From Modestobacter excelsi (GTDB taxonomy: Bacteria > Actinomycetota > Actinomycetes > Mycobacteriales > Geodermatophilaceae): 64,000 nt of DNA. The stretch's first letter is position 1. The number at the start of each line of letters is the position of its first letter. Below the pieces are notes generated by a model. The model saw only the letters and a list, made by a program, of their open reading frames with translations, searched no databases and was not told the DNA's origin. Of this stretch, positions 9,531 to 16,861 are shown piece by piece. The position numbers were made by a program, and so were the translations under genes. The stretch is taken from assembly GCF_005930495.1 (NCBI RefSeq), contig NZ_SJEX01000004.1:62001-126000 (forward strand), given 5' to 3'.

Positions 9531-9546
9531 GCGAACAGTTGTTCGA
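9531..9546. promoter_or_regulatory. LexA (SOS) box upstream of dnaB
   Basis: GCGAAC-AGTT-GTTCGA matches the actinobacterial LexA consensus TCGAAC-N4-GTTCGA at 11 of 12 defined positions. It lies 30 bp upstream of the dnaB GTG, where bound LexA would block a promoter or early elongation. No comparable site was seen before dinB. Confidence 0.6.
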
Positions 9547-9576
9547 ACTGGGCGCGAAGAGCAAGGGGATTCCAGC

Positions 9577-12183
9577 GTGGCGGTCGTCGACGACATCAGC
9601 AGGCCGAGGGCCGCAGCTCCGGAGTACGACCGGCAGCCCCCTCAGGACGTCGCTGCCGAGCAGTCCGTCCTCGGCGGCATGCTGATGAGCAAGGACGCGA
9701 TCGCCGACGTCGTGGAGGTCCTGGCCGGGCCGGACTTCTACCGGCCGGCGCACCAGGTCGTGTTCGACGTCATCCTCGACCTCTACGGCCGGGGTGAGCC
9801 CGCCGACGCGATCACCGTCGCCGCCGAGCTGAACCGCACCGACCAGCTGTCCAAGATGGGCGGCGCGGTCTACCTGCACACGCTCATCGCGTCCACGCCC
9901 ACGGCGGCGAACGCGGGCTACTACGCCGCGATCGTCGCCGAGCAGGCCGTGCTCCGGCGGCTGGTGGAGGCCGGTACCCGCGTCGTCCAGCTCGGTTACG
10001 GCGCGGCCGGCGGCAAGGGCGACGTCGACGACATCGTCGACCGGGCCCAGCAGGAGATCTACGACGTCACCGAGAAGCGGATGAGCGAGGACTACTCCCG
10101 TCTCGCCGACGTCCTGCAGCCCACCATGGACGAGCTCGACGCGATCGCCTCCCGCGGTGGCACCGCCCGCGGTGTCCCGACCGGCATCCGCGACCTCGAC
10201 GAGCTGACCAACGGCCTGCAGGCCGGCCAGATGGTCGTCATCGCGGCTCGTCCCGGTGTCGGCAAGGCGCTGACGCTGGACACGCCGGTGGCCACCCCGA
10301 CCGGCTGGACGACGATGGGCGAGGTCGCGGTCGGCGACCAGGTCATCGGCGCCGACGGCCGGCCCACCACGGTGGTCGCCGCCACCGAGGTGATGAGCGG
10401 CCGGCCCTGCTTCGAGGTGCACTTCTCCGACGGCTCGGTGGTCGTCGCCGACGCCCAGCACCAGTGGCTCACCGACACCCGGGCCAGCCGCCGCGCCGCC
10501 CAGGAGGCGCGGGTGCGCGGTGGGGCTCCCCGGGTCACGACCGCCGTGCGCACCACGGAGGAGCTGGCCCGGACGGTCCGCTGCGAGACCGCCGACGCCC
10601 GGCTCAACCACTCCGTCACCAACGCCGCCCCGCTCGACCTGCCGGCCGCCTCCCTCCCGTTGCCGCCGTACGCGCTGGGCGTCTGGCTCGGTGCTGGCAC
10701 GTCGGCCAGCGCGCACGTCACCAGTGCCGACCCGGAGATCGCCACCTACATCGAGGCCGAGGGTCTGGTCGTCGAGCCCACCTCGGCGGAGCTCCGCTAC
10801 GTCCTGCGGCTCCCGGCCCGGGAGTCGGTCCAGGCCCGGCCGCGCCCCATGTGCGGCGAGCCGTTCGTCCCGAGGACCTCGCAGGTGCAGACCTGCGGCA
10901 AGACCTGCGGCGGGAAGCTCCGCGCCGCCGGCGGGGTCGGTCGCAGCGCGACCTGCCCGGGCTGTGGTGGTCCGTCCTCCGGCTTCGCCCAGTGCGCCAC
11001 CTGCCGGGCCGACCACGGCACCGTCACCGGTCTGCTGCGCTTGCTCGGGGTCTTGGGGGACAAGCACATCCCCACCAGCTACCTACGCGCCTCGGTGGCC
11101 CAGCGGCGGGCGCTGCTGGCCGGGCTGCTCGACACCGACGGGACGGTGGCGCCCAGCGGCGTGGTCCAGTTCGCAGTCACCAGCCAGCGGCTGGCCGAGG
11201 ACGTCCGCGAGCTGGTCGCCGGCCTCGGCCACCGCGTGCGGGTGAGCCGCAAGCGGGTGCCCGGCCGCAGCGAGGCGTCCTCGACCTGCTTCACCTTGAC
11301 CTTCAGCACCGACGACGAGGTCTTCCGGCTGGAGCGCAAGAAGCTGCTGCACAAGGAGCGCGGTGCCCGCACGTTCACCGCGCGGGGCGTCCGGTTCGTC
11401 ACCGAGGTCCGGCCCATCGCCAGCGTGCCGGTGCGGTGCATCCAGGTCGACGCCGCGGACCACCTGTTCCTCGCCGGCCGCAGCTTCATCCCGACCCACA
11501 ACTCGACCCTCGGCCTGGACATCGCCCGGTCGGCGACGGTGAAGCACCACCTGCCCGCGGCGATCTTCTCGCTCGAGATGAGCAAGCACGAGATCACCAT
11601 GCGTCTGCTGTCGGCCGAGGCGAAGGTGCCGCTGCACCACATGCGCGCCGGCTCGCTGTCCGACGAGGACTGGTCGAAGCTGGCCCGCCGGATGGGCGAG
11701 ATCGCCGACGCCCCGCTCTACATCGACGACTCACCGAACATGACGATGATGGAGATCCGGGCGAAGGCGCGGCGGCTCAAGCAGCGCAACGACCTCAAGC
11801 TGATCGTCATCGACTACCTCCAGCTGATGACCTCGGGCAAGAAGGTCGAGAGCCGCCAGCAGGAGGTCTCGGAGTTCTCCCGTGCGCTGAAGCTGCTGGC
11901 CAAGGAGCTCGAGCTCCCGGTCATCGCGATGAGCCAGCTGAACCGTGGGTCCGAGCAGCGTCAGGACAAGAAGCCGATGCTGTCTGACCTTCGTGAAAGT
12001 GGCAGTATCGAGCAGGACGCCGACATGGTGATGATGATCCACCGCGAGGACATGTACGAGAAGGAGTCCCCGCGGGCCGGCGAGGCCGACATCATGCTGG
12101 TCAAGCACCGCAACGGCCCCACCGCGAACGTCACTGTCGCCTTCCAGGGCCACTACAGCCGGTTCGTGGACATGGCGAACTGA
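9577..12183 (+). CDS. dnaB: Replicative DNA helicase DnaB, interrupted by an intein
   Basis: Hexameric 5'-3' helicase that opens the replication fork. The 868-residue precursor consists of an N-terminal DnaG-interacting domain (from about PPQDVAAEQSVLGGML), the start of the RecA-like ATPase, a 412-residue intein after RPGVGK, and the rest of the ATPase beginning STLGLDIARS, with the Walker B region LIVIDYLQLM and the later QLNRGSEQR and RESGSIEQDADMVMMIHR motifs. The spliced protein would be 456 residues, the usual DnaB length. The intein splits the P-loop, so unspliced DnaB cannot bind ATP. The GTG at 9577 is preceded by an AAGGGGA ribosome site. Gene position matches Rv0058. Confidence 0.96.
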   Translation: MAVVDDISRPRAAAPEYDRQPPQDVAAEQSVLGGMLMSKDAIADVVEVLAGPDFYRPAHQVVFDVILDLYGRGEPADAITVAAELNRTDQLSKMGGAVYLHTLIASTPTAANAGYYAAIVAEQAVLRRLVEAGTRVVQLGYGAAGGKGDVDDIVDRAQQEIYDVTEKRMSEDYSRLADVLQPTMDELDAIASRGGTARGVPTGIRDLDELTNGLQAGQMVVIAARPGVGKALTLDTPVATPTGWTTMGEVAVGDQVIGADGRPTTVVAATEVMSGRPCFEVHFSDGSVVVADAQHQWLTDTRASRRAAQEARVRGGAPRVTTAVRTTEELARTVRCETADARLNHSVTNAAPLDLPAASLPLPPYALGVWLGAGTSASAHVTSADPEIATYIEAEGLVVEPTSAELRYVLRLPARESVQARPRPMCGEPFVPRTSQVQTCGKTCGGKLRAAGGVGRSATCPGCGGPSSGFAQCATCRADHGTVTGLLRLLGVLGDKHIPTSYLRASVAQRRALLAGLLDTDGTVAPSGVVQFAVTSQRLAEDVRELVAGLGHRVRVSRKRVPGRSEASSTCFTLTFSTDDEVFRLERKKLLHKERGARTFTARGVRFVTEVRPIASVPVRCIQVDAADHLFLAGRSFIPTHNSTLGLDIARSATVKHHLPAAIFSLEMSKHEITMRLLSAEAKVPLHHMRAGSLSDEDWSKLARRMGEIADAPLYIDDSPNMTMMEIRAKARRLKQRNDLKLIVIDYLQLMTSGKKVESRQQEVSEFSRALKLLAKELELPVIAMSQLNRGSEQRQDKKPMLSDLRESGSIEQDADMVMMIHREDMYEKESPRAGEADIMLVKHRNGPTANVTVAFQGHYSRFVDMAN
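10267..11502 (+). mobile_element. Class 3 intein in DnaB with degenerate LAGLIDADG endonuclease
   Basis: The in-frame insertion starts with Ala (ALTLDTPVATPTGW) instead of Cys or Ser and ends FIPTHN before extein Ser. Trp67 (block B, HQW), Cys391 (block F, RCIQVD) and Thr410 (block G, PTHN) form the WCT triplet that defines class 3 inteins, in which the block F cysteine attacks first. Between the splicing blocks lies a LAGLIDADG-type domain: the second motif LLAGLLDTDG keeps its aspartate (D291), but the first, ALGVWLGAG, has Ala143 where the catalytic Asp belongs. Seven cysteines lie between the motifs, four in a zinc-ribbon pattern CPGC-x9-CATC. Same insertion point as the mycobacterial DnaB intein. 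Confidence 0.93.
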
Positions 12184-12194
12184 CACGTCCGTGG

Positions 12195-12218
12195 CCACCC
12201 GGTCGCCTGATCGGGTGG
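12195..12218 (+). terminator. Hairpin after dnaB
   Basis: CCACCCGGTC and GATCGGGTGG pair with one mismatch around GCCT, 11 nt after the dnaB stop. No T-run. Confidence 0.5.
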
Positions 12219-12290
12219 ACCAGCTCAAGGGCGGGAGGCGGGCCGCCGAGGACCACCGGGACGATGTCCTCTCCACACAAGGAGTCCGCC

Positions 12291-12914
12291 GTGCCTGCTC
12301 TCTTCCCTGCCCTCCTCGCCAAGGTCGTTCCCGCCGGACTCGCGGGGAAGGTCGCCGTCGGCGCCGTTGCCCTCGCGGTCGTCGGCGGTGGCACCGTGGG
12401 TGTCGCCCAGGCGGTCGACCTGACCTCGGACGGCACGACCGTCACCAGCCCCGCCACCCCTGAGGTCGGTACTCCCGACGTAGACAGCCCCGTAGTCGAG
12501 CCGCCGGTCGTGGAGCCGCCGGTCGTGGAGCCGCCGGTCGTGGAGCCGCCGGTGGTCGAGCCGCCGGTGGTCGAGCCGCCGGTGGTCGAGCCGCCGAGGG
12601 AGCAGACCCCGGAGGAGCAGACCCCGGAGGAGCAGACCCCGGAGGAGCAGACCCCGGAGGAGCAGACCCCGGAGGAGCAGACCCCGGAGGAGCAGACCCC
12701 GGAGGCCGAGGCTCCGGCCAATCACGGCCAGGCCGTCTCCGAGGTCGCCCACGACACGTCCCTGACCGGTCGGGACCACGGCCAGGCCGTCTCCGAGGTC
12801 GCCCGCAGCAACGCCGGCAAGGGCGGGGACACCACTGAGGACACCGCCACCGTCCCGGCCGCCGGCAACAACGGCAACGGCCACGGCAACGGCAAGGGCC
12901 ACGGCAAGGGCTGA
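12291..12914 (+). CDS. Repeat-containing exported or membrane-anchored protein
   Basis: Function not recognised. The 207-residue protein has one hydrophobic segment near the N terminus (about residues 12-36, ending VGVAQA, a possible signal peptidase site), then seven VVEPP and seven [RE]EQTP pentapeptides, a duplicated HGQAVSEVA segment, and a Gly/Asn/His/Lys tail (NGHGNGKGHGKG). The GTG at 12291 is chosen over an ATG 27 nt upstream because AAGGAG lies 6 nt before it. A stiff, charged Pro-rich stalk outside the membrane is the most likely shape; a role in the cell wall is inference. Confidence 0.7.
   Translation: MPALFPALLAKVVPAGLAGKVAVGAVALAVVGGGTVGVAQAVDLTSDGTTVTSPATPEVGTPDVDSPVVEPPVVEPPVVEPPVVEPPVVEPPVVEPPVVEPPREQTPEEQTPEEQTPEEQTPEEQTPEEQTPEEQTPEAEAPANHGQAVSEVAHDTSLTGRDHGQAVSEVARSNAGKGGDTTEDTATVPAAGNNGNGHGNGKGHGKG
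12492..12701 (+). repeat. Two adjoining arrays of seven 15-bp units
   Basis: 12492-12596 is seven 15-bp units coding VVEPP, and 12597-12701 is seven 15-bp units coding EEQTP (the first has R). Within each array the units are nearly identical in DNA (GTCGTGGAGCCGCCG, GAGGAGCAGACCCCG), which indicates recent slippage expansion. Units are in frame, so copy-number change would only alter length. Confidence 0.9.
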
Positions 12915-12921
12915 TCGCACC

Positions 12922-12941
12922 GTCGCCGCGCGAGCGGCGAC
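12922..12941 (+). terminator. Hairpin after the repeat protein gene
   Basis: Perfect 8-bp stem GTCGCCGC / GCGGCGAC with loop GCGA, 8 nt after the stop codon. Confidence 0.5.
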
Positions 12942-12980
12942 ACGTCCGGTGAGGTCCCCGGGGAGGGGCGGACCCGCGCC

Positions 12981-12986
12981 TAGCGT
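12981..12986 (+). promoter_or_regulatory. -10 element for the HNH lipoprotein gene
   Basis: TAGCGT, the hexamer seen before several genes in this window, 29 nt before the GTG at 13016. No clear -35. Confidence 0.35.
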
Positions 12987-13007
12987 CGGGGGACCGACTT
13001 CCCCGGG

Positions 13008-13023
13008 GGCTCCACGTGAAACA
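13008..13023. other. Weak parS-like site
   Basis: GGCTCCACGTGAAACA matches the classic parS sequence TGTTTCACGTGAAACA at 13 of 16 positions, with the right half perfect. It overlaps the GTG of the HNH gene. Much weaker evidence than the two palindromes at 23688 and 41564. Confidence 0.3.
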
Positions 13024-13885
13024 CCGCTACACCGCACTGGCCGTGCTGGCCGTGCTCGGCACCGCCGCCTGCGAGCCCGGCCAGCTGGGCACCACGCCGG
13101 CCGCCGACGCACCGGCGGACGCCGTCTCAGAGGCCGCGCACCAGGCACAGGCCAGCGCGCCGGCCGGCGGCCAGACCGCTGCGGACGTGCTCGCCACCCT
13201 GGCGGTCAAGGGCCGGGCGCCGAAGACCGGGTACGACCGCGACCAGTTCGGCCCGCAGTGGGCCGACGTCGACCGCAACGGCTGCGACACCCGCGATGAC
13301 GTCCTGGCCCGGGACCTGACCGACGAGACGTTCAAGCCCGTCACCCGGGACTGCGTCGTCCTCAGCGGCACCCTGGCCGACCCCTACACCGGGCAGACGA
13401 TCGCGTTCGCCAAGGGCGACGGCAGCAGCGTCGACATCGACCACGTGGTCGCGCTCAGCGACGCCTGGCAGACCGGCGCCCATCGCTGGGACGAGGCCCG
13501 GCGCACCGCGCTGGCCAACGACCCGCTCAACCTGCTCGCCGTCGACTACTCCGCCAACCGGCAGAAGGGTGACGGCGACGCGGCCACCTGGCTGCCCCCC
13601 GAGCGCGGCTACCGCTGCGCCTACGTCGCCCGGCAGGTCGCGGTGAAGGCCGCCTACGGGCTGTGGGTCACCCAGGCCGAGCACGACGCCATGGCCGGCG
13701 TCCTCGACGGCTGCCCTGGTGAGCCCGTCCCCACGCAGGCACCTGCGCAGCGCCCCACGCCGGCTCCGGCCGGCTACCCGGACTGCGCTGCGGTCCGCGC
13801 TGCGGGCGCAGCACCGCTGCACCGGGGTGCCCCCGGTTGGTCCGACAGCATGGACGGCGACGGGGACGGCGTCGCCTGCGAGTGA
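13016..13885 (+). CDS. Secreted HNH nuclease-like lipoprotein with excalibur domain
   Basis: A 289-residue exported protein. The N terminus is a signal sequence ending LGTAAC, a plausible lipobox. Residues 60-215 match the DUF1524/HNH family, with IDHVVALSDAW supplying the catalytic His and NDPLNLLAVDYSANRQKGD the second part of the HNH pattern. A Pro-rich linker leads to a C-terminal excalibur domain (YPDCAAVRAAG...DGDGDGVACE) with a calcium-binding DxDxDG loop. Such proteins are thought to be extracellular nucleases; the substrate is untested. GTG start at 13016. Confidence 0.85.
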   Translation: MKHRYTALAVLAVLGTAACEPGQLGTTPAADAPADAVSEAAHQAQASAPAGGQTAADVLATLAVKGRAPKTGYDRDQFGPQWADVDRNGCDTRDDVLARDLTDETFKPVTRDCVVLSGTLADPYTGQTIAFAKGDGSSVDIDHVVALSDAWQTGAHRWDEARRTALANDPLNLLAVDYSANRQKGDGDAATWLPPERGYRCAYVARQVAVKAAYGLWVTQAEHDAMAGVLDGCPGEPVPTQAPAQRPTPAPAGYPDCAAVRAAGAAPLHRGAPGWSDSMDGDGDGVACE

Positions 13886-13886
13886 G

Positions 13887-14414
13887 TCACGGCCGCGGCC
13901 AGCGCAGCGTGCCATCGGGGTCCCGCACCGCACCCCCGGCGGGCTGGTGCGGGCTCACCCGTCCATCCGGCAGCAGGTGCCCGACCGGCAGTCCCCGTCC
14001 CAGGACGACGACGTCGGCGATCAGCCGCCGGTGGCAGCGCCACCAGACGGACTCGCTGCACATGACCGCCACCCGCCGCCCCTCGGCGGCGTCGAGGACC
14101 TCGTCGAGCGCCTCGACGAACTCCGCGGTACGGGTGTGCGCGGCGTAGGCCGCGAACTGGGCCACTGTCCACCAGGCGTCCACGACGGGCTCCCCCGCCG
14201 GCAGCCGCCGCCGGCCGCCGAGCCGCTCGTCCCACCGGTAGCCGATGCCCCGCGCCGGCAACCAGGAGGCCAGGGCGTCCCGGCCGACGTCCGGGTTGTG
14301 CCGGCTGCCCGGGAACCGGCGGACGTCGACCAGCTGCTCGAGCCCTGCCGCGGCCAGCCGGTCCCCCAGCCGCACCCGGTCATCGGGTCCGTGGCCGACG
14401 GTCAGCAGCGGCAC
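13887..14414 (-). CDS. DUF488 family protein
   Basis: A 175-residue cytosolic protein. DUF488 hallmarks are VDVRRFPGSRHNP near residue 30 and the cysteine/histidine motif CSES...CHRRLIAD near residue 120. The function of the family is not settled. GTG start at 14414, only 2 nt after the stop of the cupin gene, so the two form an operon. It converges on the HNH gene with one base between the stops. Confidence 0.85.
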   Translation of the reverse strand: MPLLTVGHGPDDRVRLGDRLAAAGLEQLVDVRRFPGSRHNPDVGRDALASWLPARGIGYRWDERLGGRRRLPAGEPVVDAWWTVAQFAAYAAHTRTAEFVEALDEVLDAAEGRRVAVMCSESVWWRCHRRLIADVVVLGRGLPVGHLLPDGRVSPHQPAGGAVRDPDGTLRWPRP

Positions 14415-14416
14415 GG

Positions 14417-14875
14417 TCAGTCGTGCAGGTTGAGCTGGTCGTGCCGCAGCGCGAAGGCGTCGATCTCCGCCGTCGTCGGGGTGCGTCCGGCGGTGGTCAG
14501 CTCGACCAGGCCGGTGAAGTAGTCCTCCCGCGGGATCCCCGGGGTGAAGAGGATGAGGAACCGCGCCCCGGCGTCCGGCCCGGCCGACCGGAAGCCGTGC
14601 ACCCCGGACCGCGGCACGTACACCAGGTCACCCGGGTGCGCCGTCGTCCACTGGTCCCCGGACAGCACGGCCAGTGACCCTTCCAGGACGAGGAAGGACT
14701 CGCTGAACGTCCGGTGCAGGTGCGGGCCCGGTCCGCCGCCGCCCGGCGGCATCGTGACCTCGAACAGGCCGAAGTCGCCGCGGGTCTGCGCGCCGGTGGC
14801 GACGAACCGGGTGCGCCCGGCCGACGGCTGCTCATCGCGCCGGGAGACGGTCGCCGGGTCCGGGAGGTAGCTCAT
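14417..14875 (-). CDS. Cupin domain protein
   Basis: A 152-residue single cupin. Motif 1 appears as GPHLHRTFSESFLVLEGSLAV (two His and a Glu as metal ligands) and motif 2 as PGDLVYVPRSGVHGFR. The ATG at 14875 opens MSYLPDPATVSRR. First gene of the pair with DUF488. Substrate unknown; quercetin dioxygenase-like enzymes and small-molecule isomerases share this fold. Confidence 0.85.
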   Translation of the reverse strand: MSYLPDPATVSRRDEQPSAGRTRFVATGAQTRGDFGLFEVTMPPGGGGPGPHLHRTFSESFLVLEGSLAVLSGDQWTTAHPGDLVYVPRSGVHGFRSAGPDAGARFLILFTPGIPREDYFTGLVELTTAGRTPTTAEIDAFALRHDQLNLHD

Positions 14876-14956
14876 GGGCGCACCCTCCCACCCTGGGCGC
14901 GAGTTGTGAGCGGCGTCACCCAGGGCTAGACAAAGGTCCCGATCGATGGAGATCTC

Positions 14957-16861
14957 GTGACGCCACTGTCCTGGCGACGGTCGACCGCTGCCCTCGTGGG
15001 GACGCTCGCCCTCACCACCGCCTTCGCCGCAGGCGCACCCTCGGCCCTCGCCCACCCGGGCAAGGCCGTGCCGCTCTCGCTCTTCCCCAGCGACGACCTC
15101 ACCGTCCCCGACCCCGGCCAGCTCACCGGCCGCCGGATCGCGCTGCCGACCACCGGCTGCGGTGCCCCGGTCAGCTGCGGCCTGGTCCAGGAGCTCGACC
15201 AGCTCGACGGCTTCGACCTCGACCCGCGTATCGCGGTGCAGTTCAGCGGCCCGGTGGACCCGGCCGAGGCCGCCGCGCGGATCACCGTCAAGGAGGCGCA
15301 CGGCGGCTGGCGCACCGGCGTGGACCGGGTCGTGTGGGACCCGGCCACCAACACGCTCTACGCCCACCCGGTCAAGCAGCTCGCCCCCGGCACCACCTAT
15401 CGGCTGCGGGTGCAGGGCGGTCCGGCGAACCAGGCCGCCCAGGACCAGTTCACCACCATGAGCGCCACCGACGGCCTGCTCGACCTCCGGCGCCAGCTCG
15501 ACGACGGCAGCGCGTTCTCCGCCGCCGGCATCACCGCACCGGGCCTGCAGGTGGAGGGCACCTTCCCGGCCGCCGGCACGACGGTGACCTGGACGCAGGA
15601 CCAGGGCGCCACCGACGTCCCGACGCCCGTGGTGGTCCCGGAGGCCGCCACCGGCGGCACCCTCGTCTTCGGCTCCTACCTCGCGCCGACCTGGCTGCAG
15701 CCCGACGTCACGATCGACCAGACACCGACCCGGGACGCCGGCCCCACGCCGGTGGGCCAGCAGCGGCTGCCGTTCGTCGCCGTCCTGCCGCCGGGCACCC
15801 CGCCCCCCGGTGGCTGGCCGGTGGCCGTCTTCGGGCACGGCTTCACCGCCAACGACACCAACGTCCTGCTCGCCGCGGTCGCCAACAGCCAGCAGGGCAT
15901 CGCGACGATCGGCACCAACGTCGTCGGCCACGGGTACGGCGCCGGCAGCTCGTACACGATCACCAGCGGCGGCGCGACGACGGCGCTGTCCTCCTACGGC
16001 CGGGGGGTCGACCAGGACGGCAACGGGCAGATCGCCAGCACCGAGGGCTCCTCGGCCACCGGCGCAGCCGCGGCCCAGTCCTCCCGGGACGCCCTCCGGC
16101 AGACCGCGGCGGACATCATGACGCTGATCCGCTCGGTCGGCGGCACCGACGTCGACGCCGACGGGACGCCGGACCTGTCCGGGGACGACGTCACCTACTT
16201 CGGCCAGAGCTTCGGCGGCATCTACGGCACCATGCTCACCGGCGCCGACCCGGCGGTGACCCGGTCGGTGCTGAACGTCGCCGGCGGTCCGATCACCGAG
16301 ATCTCGCGGCTGTCGCCGTCCTTCCGGCCGCTGATCGCCGCGGCGCTGGAGGCGGCCGGGCTGCTCAACAGCACCGACCCCACCCGCAACCTGTTCCAGG
16401 AGCAGCTGCCGCTGCGCGGTGAGGGGCCGGTGACGGTCACCGTGCCGGGCGCCGTGGCCATCCAGGAGCACCTGGCCCGCGCGACCTGGCTGGCCCGCCC
16501 GGGCAGCCCGGAGACGTTCTCCCCGCTGATCGAGCCGGAGCGGGCGCTGTTCCAGGTCGCCTTCGGCGACCAGACGGTGCCGAACCCGACCGCGTACACG
16601 GTCATCGACGCCGGGGACCTGTGGTCGCGGACCAGCCTCTACCGCAACGACAGGACGGCGAACGCCGCGAACAACCCGCACGCGTTCCTGCTCATCCTGC
16701 TGCTCCCGGCGGCCGCCCAGGGCCAGGCGCAGGTCGCGGCGTTCCTGGGCCGGGGCGAGGTCATCGACCCCGACGGCGCGGGCGCGGTGTGGGAGGTGCC
16801 GATCAGCGACCCGGCGGTGCTCCTGCCGCTGAACTCCCCCCAGCCGGCGCTCCGGCCCTGA
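14957..16861 (+). CDS. Secreted lipase/esterase-like alpha/beta hydrolase
   Basis: A 634-residue exported protein. Residues 1-32 are a signal peptide ending ALA-HP. Residues 90-170 resemble a bacterial Ig-like domain (IAVQFSGPVDPAEAAARITV, then TLYAHPVKQLAPGTTYRLRV), as in the N-terminal part of virulence-type lipases. The hydrolase part carries VAVFGHGF for the oxyanion region and the nucleophile elbow GQSFGG (S418). A DxDxDG-type stretch (DVDADGTPDLSGDD) near residue 395 might bind calcium. GTG start at 14957. Its 3' end overlaps the convergent methyltransferase gene by 59 bp. Confidence 0.8.
   Translation: MTPLSWRRSTAALVGTLALTTAFAAGAPSALAHPGKAVPLSLFPSDDLTVPDPGQLTGRRIALPTTGCGAPVSCGLVQELDQLDGFDLDPRIAVQFSGPVDPAEAAARITVKEAHGGWRTGVDRVVWDPATNTLYAHPVKQLAPGTTYRLRVQGGPANQAAQDQFTTMSATDGLLDLRRQLDDGSAFSAAGITAPGLQVEGTFPAAGTTVTWTQDQGATDVPTPVVVPEAATGGTLVFGSYLAPTWLQPDVTIDQTPTRDAGPTPVGQQRLPFVAVLPPGTPPPGGWPVAVFGHGFTANDTNVLLAAVANSQQGIATIGTNVVGHGYGAGSSYTITSGGATTALSSYGRGVDQDGNGQIASTEGSSATGAAAAQSSRDALRQTAADIMTLIRSVGGTDVDADGTPDLSGDDVTYFGQSFGGIYGTMLTGADPAVTRSVLNVAGGPITEISRLSPSFRPLIAAALEAAGLLNSTDPTRNLFQEQLPLRGEGPVTVTVPGAVAIQEHLARATWLARPGSPETFSPLIEPERALFQVAFGDQTVPNPTAYTVIDAGDLWSRTSLYRNDRTANAANNPHAFLLILLLPAAAQGQAQVAAFLGRGEVIDPDGAGAVWEVPISDPAVLLPLNSPQPALRP

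Larger units (their letters stand above)
8974..9576. other. 603-bp non-coding region between rplI and dnaB
   Basis: No credible gene on either strand. It holds the 18-bp hairpin near its left end, GC-rich sequence without recognised features from 9083 to about 9290, then a series of DnaA-box-like 9-mers and a LexA-box-like dyad close to the dnaB start. Its size and content show that dnaB has its own promoter, although no clear -10 was identified. Confidence 0.6.

Noticed and set aside
12492-12701. Possible CRISPR array
   Set aside because: Units are 15 bp, contiguous, in frame and without spacers; they are coding tandem repeats.
12225-13148. A 307-codon minus-strand frame with LLLRGLL repeats
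   Set aside because: It is the mirror of the 15-bp repeat arrays of the plus-strand gene, which has a ribosome site and a plausible exported product.
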